The notes beneath the pieces were generated by a model that was not told where the DNA came from, made no database searches, and saw only the letters and a list, made by a program, of their open reading frames with translations. A stretch of 64,000 nt of DNA from JBQTII01 sp052387905 (GTDB lineage: Bacteria; Actinomycetota; Actinomycetes; Sporichthyales; Sporichthyaceae), in assembly GCA_052387905.1 (NCBI GenBank), contig JBQTIR010000041.1, positions 1 to 64,000 on the forward strand, given 5' to 3'. Of this stretch, positions 40,010-48,622 are shown one piece after another (the first letter of the stretch is position 1; each line of letters begins with the position of its first letter). A program made the position numbers and the translations under genes.

Positions 40010-41601
40010 TGGCGCTCGTGTCCGACCCGACGCGCGGCACCAGCCAGCCGGGCCGTTACTGGACGACGACGAACATCGGCGAGTCCGTCCCCGACGTGCT
40101 GTCCCCGATGTGTTGGAGCTTCTGGGGCGAGCCCGCCGAACGCGGCTGGCAGTTCTCGATGAAGGCCTTCGGGGTGCTGCCGGCTTCCGCTGCGCCCTCG
40201 CCCGACGTCAACGACTGGGGCCTGTCGATCTTCCACGGCCGCCTCGCGCTCAACGTCGACGCGATCCGTGCCGTCGTCGCGACGCTGCCCGGCGTCAAGG
40301 CGGACGATTTCGAACGTGACCTGTGCGGCAGCGTGCGCGCCGATTCCCCGCCGGTGAAGGGGAACCGCGCCCGGGTACCGGTGATCCTGGGCAAGGCGCC
40401 GGTGACCTTGGTGCGCCAGAGCAAAGTCATCCACGCGAAGTACGCCAGCACCCGGGCGTGGTGGGAGTCCGAGGTCTTCGGTGATGGCGGGTCAGGTTCT
40501 GCCCTGGATCGGCTCGGCGGCGCGCTGGCGCGGTTCGAGGACACGTTCTCCGAGCACTGCGTGTGGCGATTCGTGTTCTCCGGAGCCCAAACCGCGATCG
40601 GTGATGCGGCTGCCAAGGCCGGGGATCCGGCGCTGGCCACCGCGCTGATGTCCGGCGTCGGTGAGGTCCTGGAGACCACGATGGCCGACGACCTGTGGCA
40701 GGTGGCGAACGGGGCCCTCGCGGAAGCGGAGTTCCTGCGGCGCTGGGGTTACCACGGCCCCAACGAGGGCAACCTGGATGCGCGAGTGTGGCGCGAGGAC
40801 GCCGGCCCGGTGCGTTTCCTGGTGCGCTCGTATACCGAGCGCGCCGACACCGAGCGCCCGCGCGAGCGGGAGACCCGCGCGAAGGCTCGCGGCGTGGCGG
40901 CCGAGGCGCAACTTCTCGCGGCCACGCCCGCGGTGCGCCGGGCGAGTCTGCGTTGGCTGATGCGCCGGATGCGCAACATCGTCCGTACGTTGCAGGTCGG
41001 CAAGGCCTCGTTCCTGATGTGCCTCGACGGGGCACGCAAGGCCGCCCGCGACTTCGGCGCCGAGCAGGTCAAGGCCGGCACGTTCGCCGAGGTCGACGAC
41101 GTGTTCTACCTCAGTGTCGTCGAGTGCCGCGAGCTCGCCGCGGGCCGACTGCCCGACGTCGCCGACATCGTGGCCGCGCGCCGGCGTTACCGCGACGAGC
41201 ATCGCGGCGGAGAGCTCCCCGTGTTCTTCCACGGGATGCCGGAGCTGATCCCGCCCGCGGCCATCGACACCTCCGGGCCCGTGGAGTTCTCCGGGGCGGC
41301 CTCGGGCGGCGGAGTCGCCCGTGGCCGGGCACGGGTGCTGCTCGACGTCACCGACGACATCTCCCTCGACGCCGGCGACATCCTGGTGTGCCGCTTCACC
41401 GACCCGAGCTGGGCTCCGCTGATGGCGCTGTCCGAGGCGCTGGTGATCGACATCGGCGGCTCCGCGAGCCACGGCGCGGTGGTCGCCCGCGAGCTCGGGA
41501 TCCCCTACGTGATCGGGACCTCGCGCGGCACCTCGCTGATCCGCGACGGCGACCGCATCCTGGTCGACGGGGTGAACAACCTCGTCCGGGTGCTGGACTG
41601 A
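40009..41601 (+). CDS. PEP-utilising-enzyme mobile-domain protein lacking the ATP-grasp domain
   Basis: The product has 530 aa. The last 90 residues are the swivelling phosphohistidine domain of PEP synthase/PPDK (VCRFTDPSWAPLM; GGSASHGAVVARELGIP with His488). Residues 1-430 are helical and match the central part of such proteins, but no ATP-grasp domain or PEP-binding barrel is evident. The protein may accept phosphate from a partner or have lost transfer chemistry. ATG 40009 shares one base with the membrane-protein stop. Confidence 0.82.
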   Translation: MALVSDPTRGTSQPGRYWTTTNIGESVPDVLSPMCWSFWGEPAERGWQFSMKAFGVLPASAAPSPDVNDWGLSIFHGRLALNVDAIRAVVATLPGVKADDFERDLCGSVRADSPPVKGNRARVPVILGKAPVTLVRQSKVIHAKYASTRAWWESEVFGDGGSGSALDRLGGALARFEDTFSEHCVWRFVFSGAQTAIGDAAAKAGDPALATALMSGVGEVLETTMADDLWQVANGALAEAEFLRRWGYHGPNEGNLDARVWREDAGPVRFLVRSYTERADTERPRERETRAKARGVAAEAQLLAATPAVRRASLRWLMRRMRNIVRTLQVGKASFLMCLDGARKAARDFGAEQVKAGTFAEVDDVFYLSVVECRELAAGRLPDVADIVAARRRYRDEHRGGELPVFFHGMPELIPPAAIDTSGPVEFSGAASGGGVARGRARVLLDVTDDISLDAGDILVCRFTDPSWAPLMALSEALVIDIGGSASHGAVVARELGIPYVIGTSRGTSLIRDGDRILVDGVNNLVRVLD

Positions 41602-41609
41602 GCTCTTGT

Positions 41610-41649
41610 GTCAGCGAGAGCGCGCGCTATGGCGGCCGATGTCGCTGAC
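41610..41649. repeat. Palindromic element D between convergent genes
   Basis: The left arm GTCAGCGAGAGCGCGCGCTA (41610-41629) pairs imperfectly with 41630-41649, and GCTACGG follows. The centre and outer GACGCTACGG match the ends of copies B and C, while the stem differs. It lies between the mobile-domain gene and the convergent SDR and may terminate both. Confidence 0.6.
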
Positions 41650-41663
41650 GCTACGGCCTTCCC

Positions 41664-43091
41664 TCACCACTGGGCGGGGGCGTAGTCCTTGAGGAAGACC
41701 CCGAACAGGTCCTCGCCGGCCTCGCCGCGCACGATCGGGTCGTAGACGCGGGCGGCGCCGTCGACGAGGTCGAGCGGGGCGTGAAAGCCTTCTTCGTGCA
41801 GGCGGGCCTTGGTCGGGTGCGGACGTTCGTCGGTGATCCAGCCGGTATCCACCGCGGTCATCAGGATCCCGTCGCGCTCGAGCATCTCGGCCGCGCTGGT
41901 GCGGGTCAGCATGTTCAGCGCGGCCTTGGCCATATTCGTGTGCGGGTGCCCCGGGCCCTTGTTGCCGCGGGCGAACTGACCCTCCATCGCCGAGACGTTG
42001 ACCACGTAGGTGCGGCGGGCGCTCGACGCCGCCAGCGACGCCCGCAGCCGGGAGACCAGCAGGAACGGGGCGGTGGAGTTACAAAGCTGCACCTCGAGCA
42101 GCTCCAGGGGGTCCACCTCGTCGACCAGCTGGGTCCAGCTGTTCTCCGCGGCCAGATCCGGCACCAGCCCGCCGGCGTCGATCGCGGTCCCAGCCGCGAC
42201 GCGGTCCAGGGACGCCGCTCCCTGGGTGAGCGAGAGCGCGGTGAGCACCTGGGGGTTCAGCGCGTGGTGGGCCAGGTGGGTCAGTTCCTGGGAATGCTCG
42301 CGCACCACCCCGGACAGGGTCAGTACGTCGGGCAGCGGGCCGGCCGGCAGCGGCGCGGACTCCGCGGCGACCAGGTGGGAGTAGGACCCCGCGCTGCGGC
42401 GCACGGTCTGCGCGGCGTTGTTGATCAGGATGTCCAGCGGCCCTGCGGCGGCCACGGAGTCGGCGAGTGCGATGACCTGCGCCGGGTCGCGCAGATCGAT
42501 GCCGACAATGCGCAGCCGGTGCAGCCACTGCGCGCTGTCCTCCATCGCGGCGAAGCGGCGCACGGCGTCGGAGGGGAATCGGGTGGTGATCGTGGTGTGG
42601 GCGCCGTCGCGTAACAGCCGCAGCGCGATGTACATCCCGATCTTGGCCCGGCCGCCCGTGAGCAGCGCCCGACGTCCCGTCAGATCGGTACGTGCATCGC
42701 GTCGGGCCCGGTTGAACGCCGCGCAGGCCGGGCACAGCTGGTGGTAGAAGGCGTCGACTCGGACGTAGCGAACTTTGCAGACGTAACAACAGCGCGCCCG
42801 GTTCAGGATCCCGGCGAGTTCGGTCGTCGTCTCGGTGGTGAGCGCGAAGGCGCCTTGCGTCTCGTCGTCGATCCGCCCTGGCGCCCCGGTCGCGGTGGCG
42901 GCGGTGACGGCGGCGTCGTGCGCGGTGATCCTGGCCTGGCGCTCCTTGCGCCGGGCCTGCTTCACGGACTTGAACACCCCGCCCACCGCGAGGCGCAACG
43001 CCACGGCGTCCGGGTGCTCCGGCGGGAGTGCCTCGACCTGCGCGATCACGTCAAGGGCGTCCGCGAAGCGTTGTGGGTCGATGCCGTCCAT
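41664..43091 (-). CDS. Atypical SDR with N-terminal zinc-ribbon region
   Basis: The product has 475 aa. Residues 1-95 are helical. Residues 102-123 hold two Cys pairs (CCYVCK and CPAC), a likely zinc ribbon. The Rossmann part starts with TGGRAKIG (145-152) and has NNAAQTVRR. Where classical SDRs have YxxxK, this protein has Thr385-NMA-Lys389 (HTNMAKAAL), so the catalytic Tyr is missing. It may be a non-classical reductase or a cofactor-binding regulator. ATG 43091. It converges on the AveC/PEP pair and sits downstream of the P450 on the same strand. Confidence 0.82.
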   Translation of the reverse strand: MDGIDPQRFADALDVIAQVEALPPEHPDAVALRLAVGGVFKSVKQARRKERQARITAHDAAVTAATATGAPGRIDDETQGAFALTTETTTELAGILNRARCCYVCKVRYVRVDAFYHQLCPACAAFNRARRDARTDLTGRRALLTGGRAKIGMYIALRLLRDGAHTTITTRFPSDAVRRFAAMEDSAQWLHRLRIVGIDLRDPAQVIALADSVAAAGPLDILINNAAQTVRRSAGSYSHLVAAESAPLPAGPLPDVLTLSGVVREHSQELTHLAHHALNPQVLTALSLTQGAASLDRVAAGTAIDAGGLVPDLAAENSWTQLVDEVDPLELLEVQLCNSTAPFLLVSRLRASLAASSARRTYVVNVSAMEGQFARGNKGPGHPHTNMAKAALNMLTRTSAAEMLERDGILMTAVDTGWITDERPHPTKARLHEEGFHAPLDLVDGAARVYDPIVRGEAGEDLFGVFLKDYAPAQW

Positions 43092-43137
43092 CTGGCCAGT
43101 GTCCCAGCTGGTGCGCGACGGCCGTCCGGGCGGCGCC

Positions 43138-44454
43138 CTAGGTATCGCGGCCGGTACGCGGAGTGAAGGTGATCGGCAGCGAGCTGATCCCACGCAGGAT
43201 GAAGCTGCGGTGGTACGGCACGTCGGTGGGGTCGCAGGCGAGGGTGATGTCGTCGAGGCGTTCGAGGAGCAGCTCGGTGGCGATCCGTAGCTCGAGCTTG
43301 GCGATGGCGGAGCCCAGGCAGAAATGCTCGAAGCGGGCGAAGCTGAGGTGCGGGGCGCGATCGCCGTGCAGGTCGATAGTGGTGGGGTCCGGAAACGTCG
43401 CGGGGTCGCGGTTCGCGGAGCCGTAGACCACCCAGATCATGGCGCCGGCGGGAATGCTGACCCCGCCGACGAGCGCATCGGTGGTGGCGACGCGGAACAT
43501 CCCCTGGACCGGCGCCTCGATCCGCAGCATCTCCTCCACCAACGGCCCGATCAGGGCGGGCGTCGCGCGGACGCGGTCGGCGAGCGCGGGGTCGCTCGCG
43601 AGGCGGTACATCAACGTGGTGATGGAGTTGGTGGTCGTCTCATTGCCCGCGACCAGGAACTGCACGAGCATCTGCAGGATCTCGTCGAGGGTCAGCGGTT
43701 CCTCGCCATCCATCCGGGCGGCCACCACATCGGTGAGCAGGTCGTCGCGCGGCGCGGTGCGGCGGGCGAGGATCTCCGCGGTGAAGTAGTCGTAGAACTC
43801 ATCGACCGCGGCGAAGATCTCCGCGATCTCCGCCGCGCTCTGCTCGACCGCGCCGACGCCGGCGGTGAAGGCGTTGGACCAGCGCTTGAAGGTGTCCATA
43901 TCCGTCGGTGGGACGCCGAGCAGGGTGGCGATCACCGTCATCGGCAGGGGGATCGAGAACAGCGGGACCAAGTCGACGGGCTCGCCCGCGGCCGCCTCGA
44001 CGAGCCCGTTGATCAGGTCTGTGGTCAACGTGCGCACGTCGGGTTCGAGCGCCTTGATCCGGCGGGGGCTGAACGCGGTGCTGACCAGGGCGCGCTGGCG
44101 CTTGTGCAGTGGGGGGTCGGTGAACAGCAGCACCGGGGAGGCCGCGATGCGCAGTCTGCGCTCGGCTTGCGCGCGCAGCACCGGCGCCGTCGTGGGGTCT
44201 TCGATCAGACGCTGGGCGAGCGCGCTGACGGAGTTCGGGCCGCTCGCCGCTGCGGAGGAGAAGGTCGCGGAGTCGCGCAGCACGTCGATGACGTCGTCGT
44301 AGCGGGTGACGACGTACGCGCCGAGGCGCTCGTTGTGGGTGACCGGCGCCTGCTCGCGCAACGCGCCGTAGAGGTCGAACGGGTTACGCACCAGGGTTGT
44401 GTCGCCCTCGACCAGGCGGGTCAGATCGGCCGGAGAATACGGGCACGCGGACAT
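43138..44454 (-). CDS. Cytochrome P450 with unusual heme-binding loop
   Basis: The product has 438 aa. The I-helix AGNETT, the K-helix ExxR (EEMLR), and the heme Cys379 in FARFEHFCLG are present. Classical P450s have FGxGxHxCxG; here both early glycines are replaced (Ala and Phe). It still has the His before Cys and should bind heme. It is expected to hydroxylate a lipid-like substrate with electrons from a ferredoxin not encoded here. It is divergent from the E1-alpha gene across a 57-bp gap with the AGTACTAGACCTTTTG motif. Confidence 0.9.
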   Translation of the reverse strand: MSACPYSPADLTRLVEGDTTLVRNPFDLYGALREQAPVTHNERLGAYVVTRYDDVIDVLRDSATFSSAAASGPNSVSALAQRLIEDPTTAPVLRAQAERRLRIAASPVLLFTDPPLHKRQRALVSTAFSPRRIKALEPDVRTLTTDLINGLVEAAAGEPVDLVPLFSIPLPMTVIATLLGVPPTDMDTFKRWSNAFTAGVGAVEQSAAEIAEIFAAVDEFYDYFTAEILARRTAPRDDLLTDVVAARMDGEEPLTLDEILQMLVQFLVAGNETTTNSITTLMYRLASDPALADRVRATPALIGPLVEEMLRIEAPVQGMFRVATTDALVGGVSIPAGAMIWVVYGSANRDPATFPDPTTIDLHGDRAPHLSFARFEHFCLGSAIAKLELRIATELLLERLDDITLACDPTDVPYHRSFILRGISSLPITFTPRTGRDT

Positions 44455-44479
44455 GAACCGACCTTAGGCCGCGCATTGT

Positions 44480-44495
44480 CAAAAGGTCTAGTACT
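44480..44495 (-). promoter_or_regulatory. AGTACTAGACCTTTTG motif in the P450/E1-alpha divergent promoter
   Basis: The minus-strand sequence of 44480-44495 is identical over 16 bp to 38937-38952. On the plus strand it is followed by GTACTCGACTAAATTG before the ATG at 44512. It may be an operator common to the MaoC/AveC and P450/E1 promoters. Confidence 0.62.
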
Positions 44496-44511
44496 CGACT
44501 AAATTGCGGGG

Positions 44512-45504
44512 ATGCGGGAGCCCGGTGTGCATCGCGCGATGTACCGGCTGATGGCGCTGATCACCGCCACCAGTGACCGCGCCAGCGCCGAGGTCAAGTC
44601 CGGGACCCTGGCGTCGGCCTTCTATCCGGTGCGCGGTCTGGAAGGGGTGTGTGCCGCGCTCGGCGTCGTCCTGGAACCGCGCGACCAGATCGTGTCGACC
44701 TATCGCTCGCTCGGTGACGCGCTGGCCAAGGGCGCGGACCTGCGCCGGGTGGTCGCCGAGCTCTACGGGCGCAGCGGCGGGGCGTGCGGGGGCAAGGGCG
44801 GGCCGATGCACCTGCACGACACGGGAGTCGGGTTCATGACGAGCACCGGCGTCGTGGGATCCGGCATCCCGATTGCGGTCGGGCTCGCGATGGCGGCACA
44901 ACTCGATCAGGCACCCCGCGCCGTGGTGACCACGTTCGGCGACGGCGCGACCTCGATCGGAGCCTTCCACGAGTCGATGAACATGGCCGCACTGTGGAAG
45001 TTGCCGGTCGTCTTCCTGTGCCAGAACAACCAGTGGGGCGAGCACACCCCGATTGCGGAGTACGCCGGGTCCACCGACCTGGCGGGTCGGGCCGCGGGGT
45101 ACGGGATGCCGGCGGCACGGGTTGATGGCTTCGACCCGGTCGCGACCTACGAGGTGCTGCGCACCGCGTGCGAGCGCGCCCGCGGCGGCGGCGGACCGAG
45201 CTTCGTCGAGGCCATGACCTACCGGCTGACCGGGCACACCGGCTCCGCGGACTACAGCTACGTGCCGGCCGAAGAGCTTGCCGCCGCACTCGAGCGCGAC
45301 CCCGCGCCGACGTTTCGGCTTGCACTCCTGGCCTCCGGGCAGTTCGAGGAGGCCGACCTCGCCGCGATCGACGCCGAGGTTGCGGCCGCCGTAGACGATG
45401 CGTTCGCCTTTGCTATCGCCAGCCCACTCCCGGATCCCGGCCAGCGCTACACCGACGTCTTCGCCGATCCGAGCATGCTCGCGGGAACGGGGCTACCGAC
45501 GTGA
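44512..45504 (+). CDS. TPP-dependent 2-oxoacid/acetoin dehydrogenase E1, alpha subunit
   Basis: The product has 330 aa. The TPP-binding GDGATSIGAFHES...NNQWG motif is present, as are GGKGGPMHLHD and GSGIPIAVGLAMAA, as in PDH/acetoin-dehydrogenase alpha. It decarboxylates a 2-oxo acid or cleaves a 2-hydroxyketone, using thiamine diphosphate. GTGA overlap with the beta gene. A short leader follows the shared promoter with the P450. No E2 or E3 is encoded nearby. Confidence 0.93.
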   Translation: MREPGVHRAMYRLMALITATSDRASAEVKSGTLASAFYPVRGLEGVCAALGVVLEPRDQIVSTYRSLGDALAKGADLRRVVAELYGRSGGACGGKGGPMHLHDTGVGFMTSTGVVGSGIPIAVGLAMAAQLDQAPRAVVTTFGDGATSIGAFHESMNMAALWKLPVVFLCQNNQWGEHTPIAEYAGSTDLAGRAAGYGMPAARVDGFDPVATYEVLRTACERARGGGGPSFVEAMTYRLTGHTGSADYSYVPAEELAAALERDPAPTFRLALLASGQFEEADLAAIDAEVAAAVDDAFAFAIASPLPDPGQRYTDVFADPSMLAGTGLPT

Positions 45505-46505
45505 CGGAGGATCAGCAGGCCGTGGTTGCGGCGGAGACCATGACGATGGTGGCGGCGATGAACTCCGCGCTGCACCTGGCGATGGATGCCGACTCCCGCG
45601 TGGTGCTGCTCGGGGAGGACATTGCCGACCCGATCGGCGGTGTGCTCAAGGTGACCACCGGTCTGTCCACGAAGTACGGCAAGGAACGCGTACGCGCGAC
45701 CCCGATCGCCGAGACCGCGATCGTCGGCGCGGCGATCGGCCTCGCGCTCGGCGGGTACCGCCCAGTCGCCGAGGTGATGTTCATGGACTTCACCACCGTG
45801 TGCCTGGACCAGATCGTCAACCACGCAGCGAAGCTGCGTTACATGTCCGGTGGGCATACCCCGGTGCCGCTGACGATCCGCACCGCCGTGGGGACCCGGC
45901 GCTTCGGTGCGCAGCACAGCCAGAACCTGGAGGCGTGGTTCATGCACACGCCCGGCATCAAGGTGGTCGTGCCCTCGAACCCGGCCGACGCGAAGGGCCT
46001 GCTCGCGGCCTGCATCGCCGACGACGACCCGTGCCTGTTCGTCGAGCACATCGACCTCGCATTCTCCGAGAAGGGCGAGGTGCCCCTCGGGGCGTACGCG
46101 ATCCCGCTCGGGGTCGCCGCTGTTCCGCGGCCGGGTGAGGACGTCACCGTCGTCACCTACGGCACGCAGGTCCGCAGCGCCCTCAGGGCCGCCGACGCGC
46201 TGGCCGAGAAGGGCATCTCGCTCGAGGTGATCGACCTGCGCACGCTGGTGCCGCTGGACATGGAAACCGTCCTGGCCTCGGTGGAGCGCACCCGGCGGGC
46301 GGTGATCCTGCACGACGCGCACACCTTCTGTGGCCCGGGCGCCGAGCTCGCGTCCCAGATCACGGAGTCGCTCTGGGGGGAGCTGCTCGCCCCGGTGCTG
46401 CGCGTCGGCGCCGGGTACTCGCCGGTGCCGTTCGCGACGAGCCTGCCCTTCCACCCGACGTCCGACGACCTGGTCGCCGCCGTCACCGCGGTCATGGGTC
46501 GCTGA
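45501..46505 (+). CDS. TPP-dependent 2-oxoacid/acetoin dehydrogenase E1, beta subunit
   Basis: The product has 334 aa from GTG 45501. It has the transketolase-type pyrimidine half (VVLLGEDIADPIGGVLKVT, IAETAIVGAAIGLALGG) and the C-terminal domain (VEVIDLRTLVPLDMETVL-like block). It forms the alpha2-beta2 E1 with the previous product. The usual E2 acyltransferase and E3 are absent from the window, so a non-oxidative or partner-dependent reaction is possible. Confidence 0.93.
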   Translation: MTEDQQAVVAAETMTMVAAMNSALHLAMDADSRVVLLGEDIADPIGGVLKVTTGLSTKYGKERVRATPIAETAIVGAAIGLALGGYRPVAEVMFMDFTTVCLDQIVNHAAKLRYMSGGHTPVPLTIRTAVGTRRFGAQHSQNLEAWFMHTPGIKVVVPSNPADAKGLLAACIADDDPCLFVEHIDLAFSEKGEVPLGAYAIPLGVAAVPRPGEDVTVVTYGTQVRSALRAADALAEKGISLEVIDLRTLVPLDMETVLASVERTRRAVILHDAHTFCGPGAELASQITESLWGELLAPVLRVGAGYSPVPFATSLPFHPTSDDLVAAVTAVMGR

Positions 46506-46506
46506 C

Positions 46507-47265
46507 GTGGGCTCGGAGCGCGCTACCGCGCTGGTGACCGGCGCCGCCCGGGGCATCGGACGGGCCACGGCTGTCCGTTTGGCCGAGGCCGGCTACGACG
46601 TCGTGGTGGCCGATCTGGACGGTGCCGCCGCGGCTGCGACCGCAGCGGAGATCGGGGCCAAGGCGATCGAATTGGATGTGACTGACGAAGCGTCAGTGTT
46701 GACCTGTGCGGCCGGGATTGACGAACTCGACGTCCTGGTGAACAACGCGGGTATCTACCGGCGCGGGATGCTCGCCGACGTCACCGTCGAGGACTACCGC
46801 GCGGTGTTCGACGTCAACCTGCTCGGGCCGTTGCTGATGACCCGGGCCCTCGCCGGCGCGCTCGCCGCGGGCGGCGGGGGAGCGGTGGTCAACGTCGCGT
46901 CGATGTCCGGGATCGCCGTGGTTCCCGGGACCGGGGTGTACTCGATGGCCAAGGCCGCGCTGATCTCCTACACCGAGCTCGCCGCCCTGGAGTACGCCCC
47001 GCGCGGGATCCGCGTCAACGCCGTCGCCCCGGGCCGGATCGCGACCGAGATGACCGCGGACCGCCAGAGCAACCCCGCCCGCGAGGCCCGCACCCACGCC
47101 CTGATCCCGCTCGGGCGCGACGGGACCGCCGAGGACGTGGCCGAGGCGATCTGTGCCCTGGCTTCCCCCGGCGCCGCCTATATCACCGGCCAGGTGATCC
47201 GCGTCGACGGCGGCCTGACTATCGCCACCGTCCCGTTCTTCCAAGCTGCGCAGGGCGGGCACTGA
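46507..47265 (+). CDS. Short-chain dehydrogenase/reductase
   Basis: The product has 252 aa from GTG 46507, 1 bp after the E1-beta stop. TGAARGIG, an acidic ADLDG after beta-2 (NAD preference), NNAGIYRRG and YSMAK are all present. It ends in IRVDGGLTIATVPFF. The palindrome at 46681-46697 encodes TDEAS in the loop before NNAG. It probably oxidises an alcohol linked to the E1 substrate or product. Confidence 0.94.
   Translation: MGSERATALVTGAARGIGRATAVRLAEAGYDVVVADLDGAAAAATAAEIGAKAIELDVTDEASVLTCAAGIDELDVLVNNAGIYRRGMLADVTVEDYRAVFDVNLLGPLLMTRALAGALAAGGGGAVVNVASMSGIAVVPGTGVYSMAKAALISYTELAALEYAPRGIRVNAVAPGRIATEMTADRQSNPAREARTHALIPLGRDGTAEDVAEAICALASPGAAYITGQVIRVDGGLTIATVPFFQAAQGGH
46681..46697. repeat. 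Palindrome ACTGACG-AAG-CGTCAGT inside the SDR gene
   Basis: Perfect 7-bp arms with a 3-bp spacer, entirely inside coding DNA, read as TDEASV. It is the best-formed copy of the CTGACGnAGCGTCAG family. Confidence 0.65.
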
Positions 47266-47268
47266 CGC

Positions 47269-47700
47269 ATGGAGCAACGGATCAGTCTCGTCACCCTCGG
47301 GGTCCGAGACCTTGCCCGGGCGAAGGCGTTCTACGAGGCGCTGGGCTGGCGCGGGCACACCGTCCAGGAGACGGTGTTCTTCCAGGCCGGCGGTGCGGTC
47401 CTCACGTTGTGGGGTCGGGAGAAGCTCGCCGCCGACTGTGGGGTGCCCGATGGGCCCGGCGGCTTCGGCGGGTCCGCGCTGGCCTACAACGCGCGATCGG
47501 AGGCCGAGGTCGACGACCTCGTCGCCACCGCTGTGGCAGCCGGAGCCACCCTCACCCGTGCCCCGGCGCCCACTTTCTACGGTGGCTACGCCGGGGTATT
47601 CGCCGACCCCGATGGGCACCACTGGGAGATCGCTTACAACCCGGGCTTCATCCTCGCCGAGGACGGCTCGGTGATCCTTCCGGACTTCAGCGCCGGCTGA
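47269..47700 (+). CDS. VOC-family (glyoxalase-fold) protein
   Basis: The product has 143 aa. Two beta-alpha-beta modules are seen: ISLVTLGVRDLARAKAFYEALGW and then FADPDGHHWEIAYNPGF, with a likely metal His and Glu in the second. Members are isomerases, lyases, dioxygenases or resistance proteins. It is the last gene of the E1/SDR operon, 3 bp after the SDR stop, so action on a 2-oxo or hydroxyketone compound is plausible. Confidence 0.88.
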   Translation: MEQRISLVTLGVRDLARAKAFYEALGWRGHTVQETVFFQAGGAVLTLWGREKLAADCGVPDGPGGFGGSALAYNARSEAEVDDLVATAVAAGATLTRAPAPTFYGGYAGVFADPDGHHWEIAYNPGFILAEDGSVILPDFSAG

Positions 47701-47707
47701 GGCCTCG

Positions 47708-48496
47708 TCAGCGCCGGCGGCCCAGCACCAGCAGGTACTCCCGGGTGTGCGCGATCCGGCCGCCGGTGGCGTACTTGGTCTCGAACATGTCAACCCACGC
47801 CTTCTGCAGCTCTCCACGGCGCTCGCCGAGGTTCTCGGCGAGGGTCTTGGTGGGCCCGTAGCTGCTGGAGAACAGCTCCCAATAGGCCTGCCCGGACTCC
47901 ATTTCCAATGTCGAGACGTGCTCGACGATGTCCAGGTCGAAAGCCTCGCCGAGCAGTTCCTGTACCCGCTCGGGACGGCCCCAGTCGAACGGGCTGCTCG
48001 GCGGCGGGGCCGGCTGGAACGGCGCCATGACGCGGAACATCTCGCCGACCCCACCCGCAGGAGTCCAGTTGGCCAAAGCGATCGATCCGCCGGGTTTGAC
48101 CACCCGTGCGAGCTCGCGGGCGGTGGCCTCGTGGTCGGGGGCGAACATCACCCCGCAGGTGGAGGACAGTGCATCGAACTCGCCGTCGGGCAGATCGAGG
48201 TTCTCGCAATCGCCCACCCGGTAGTCGATCTTGAGTCCGAGCTCCGCCGCCCGCTGCTGCGCGGTCTCGATCAACCCGGGCGAGAGGTCAATACCGACCA
48301 CGTCCGCCCCGGCGGCTGCCGCCAGTTCGGCGACCGCGCCGGTGCCGGTGGCCAGATCGAGCCAGCGCACGCCGGGTCCGGCCTCGAGCCGGGAGATCAC
48401 CAGCTCGTGGATATCGGTCAGGGTCTCGGTGACGTTCTGGTAGGGGCCGTTGGCCCACATCACGCTCTGCCGGGCCTTGAGTTCCTCGAACGCCAT
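47708..48496 (-). CDS. SAM-dependent methyltransferase (class I)
   Basis: The product has 262 aa. The SAM loop is LDLATGTGAVAELA, with GIDLSPGLIETAQ and the later LARVVKPGGSIAL. CAGGAGG precedes ATG 48496. It is similar to the ubiquinone/sterol-type Methyltransf_11 or _25 proteins. The acceptor is unknown. It converges on the VOC gene and stands apart from the fusion gene upstream (126-bp gap without recognisable features). Confidence 0.9.
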   Translation of the reverse strand: MAFEELKARQSVMWANGPYQNVTETLTDIHELVISRLEAGPGVRWLDLATGTGAVAELAAAAGADVVGIDLSPGLIETAQQRAAELGLKIDYRVGDCENLDLPDGEFDALSSTCGVMFAPDHEATARELARVVKPGGSIALANWTPAGGVGEMFRVMAPFQPAPPPSSPFDWGRPERVQELLGEAFDLDIVEHVSTLEMESGQAYWELFSSSYGPTKTLAENLGERRGELQKAWVDMFETKYATGGRIAHTREYLLVLGRRR

Positions 48497-48622
48497 CTGG
48501 TGCCTCCTGGAAAGTGATGCAACGACAGGTTATGCGCAAGCCCCACCGGAGAGGATGTGGGCGACGACCCGACCCAACTCCTCGCTCGGTGAGAAGTCAA
48601 CGTATTCGCAGTCTTCGAGTGT

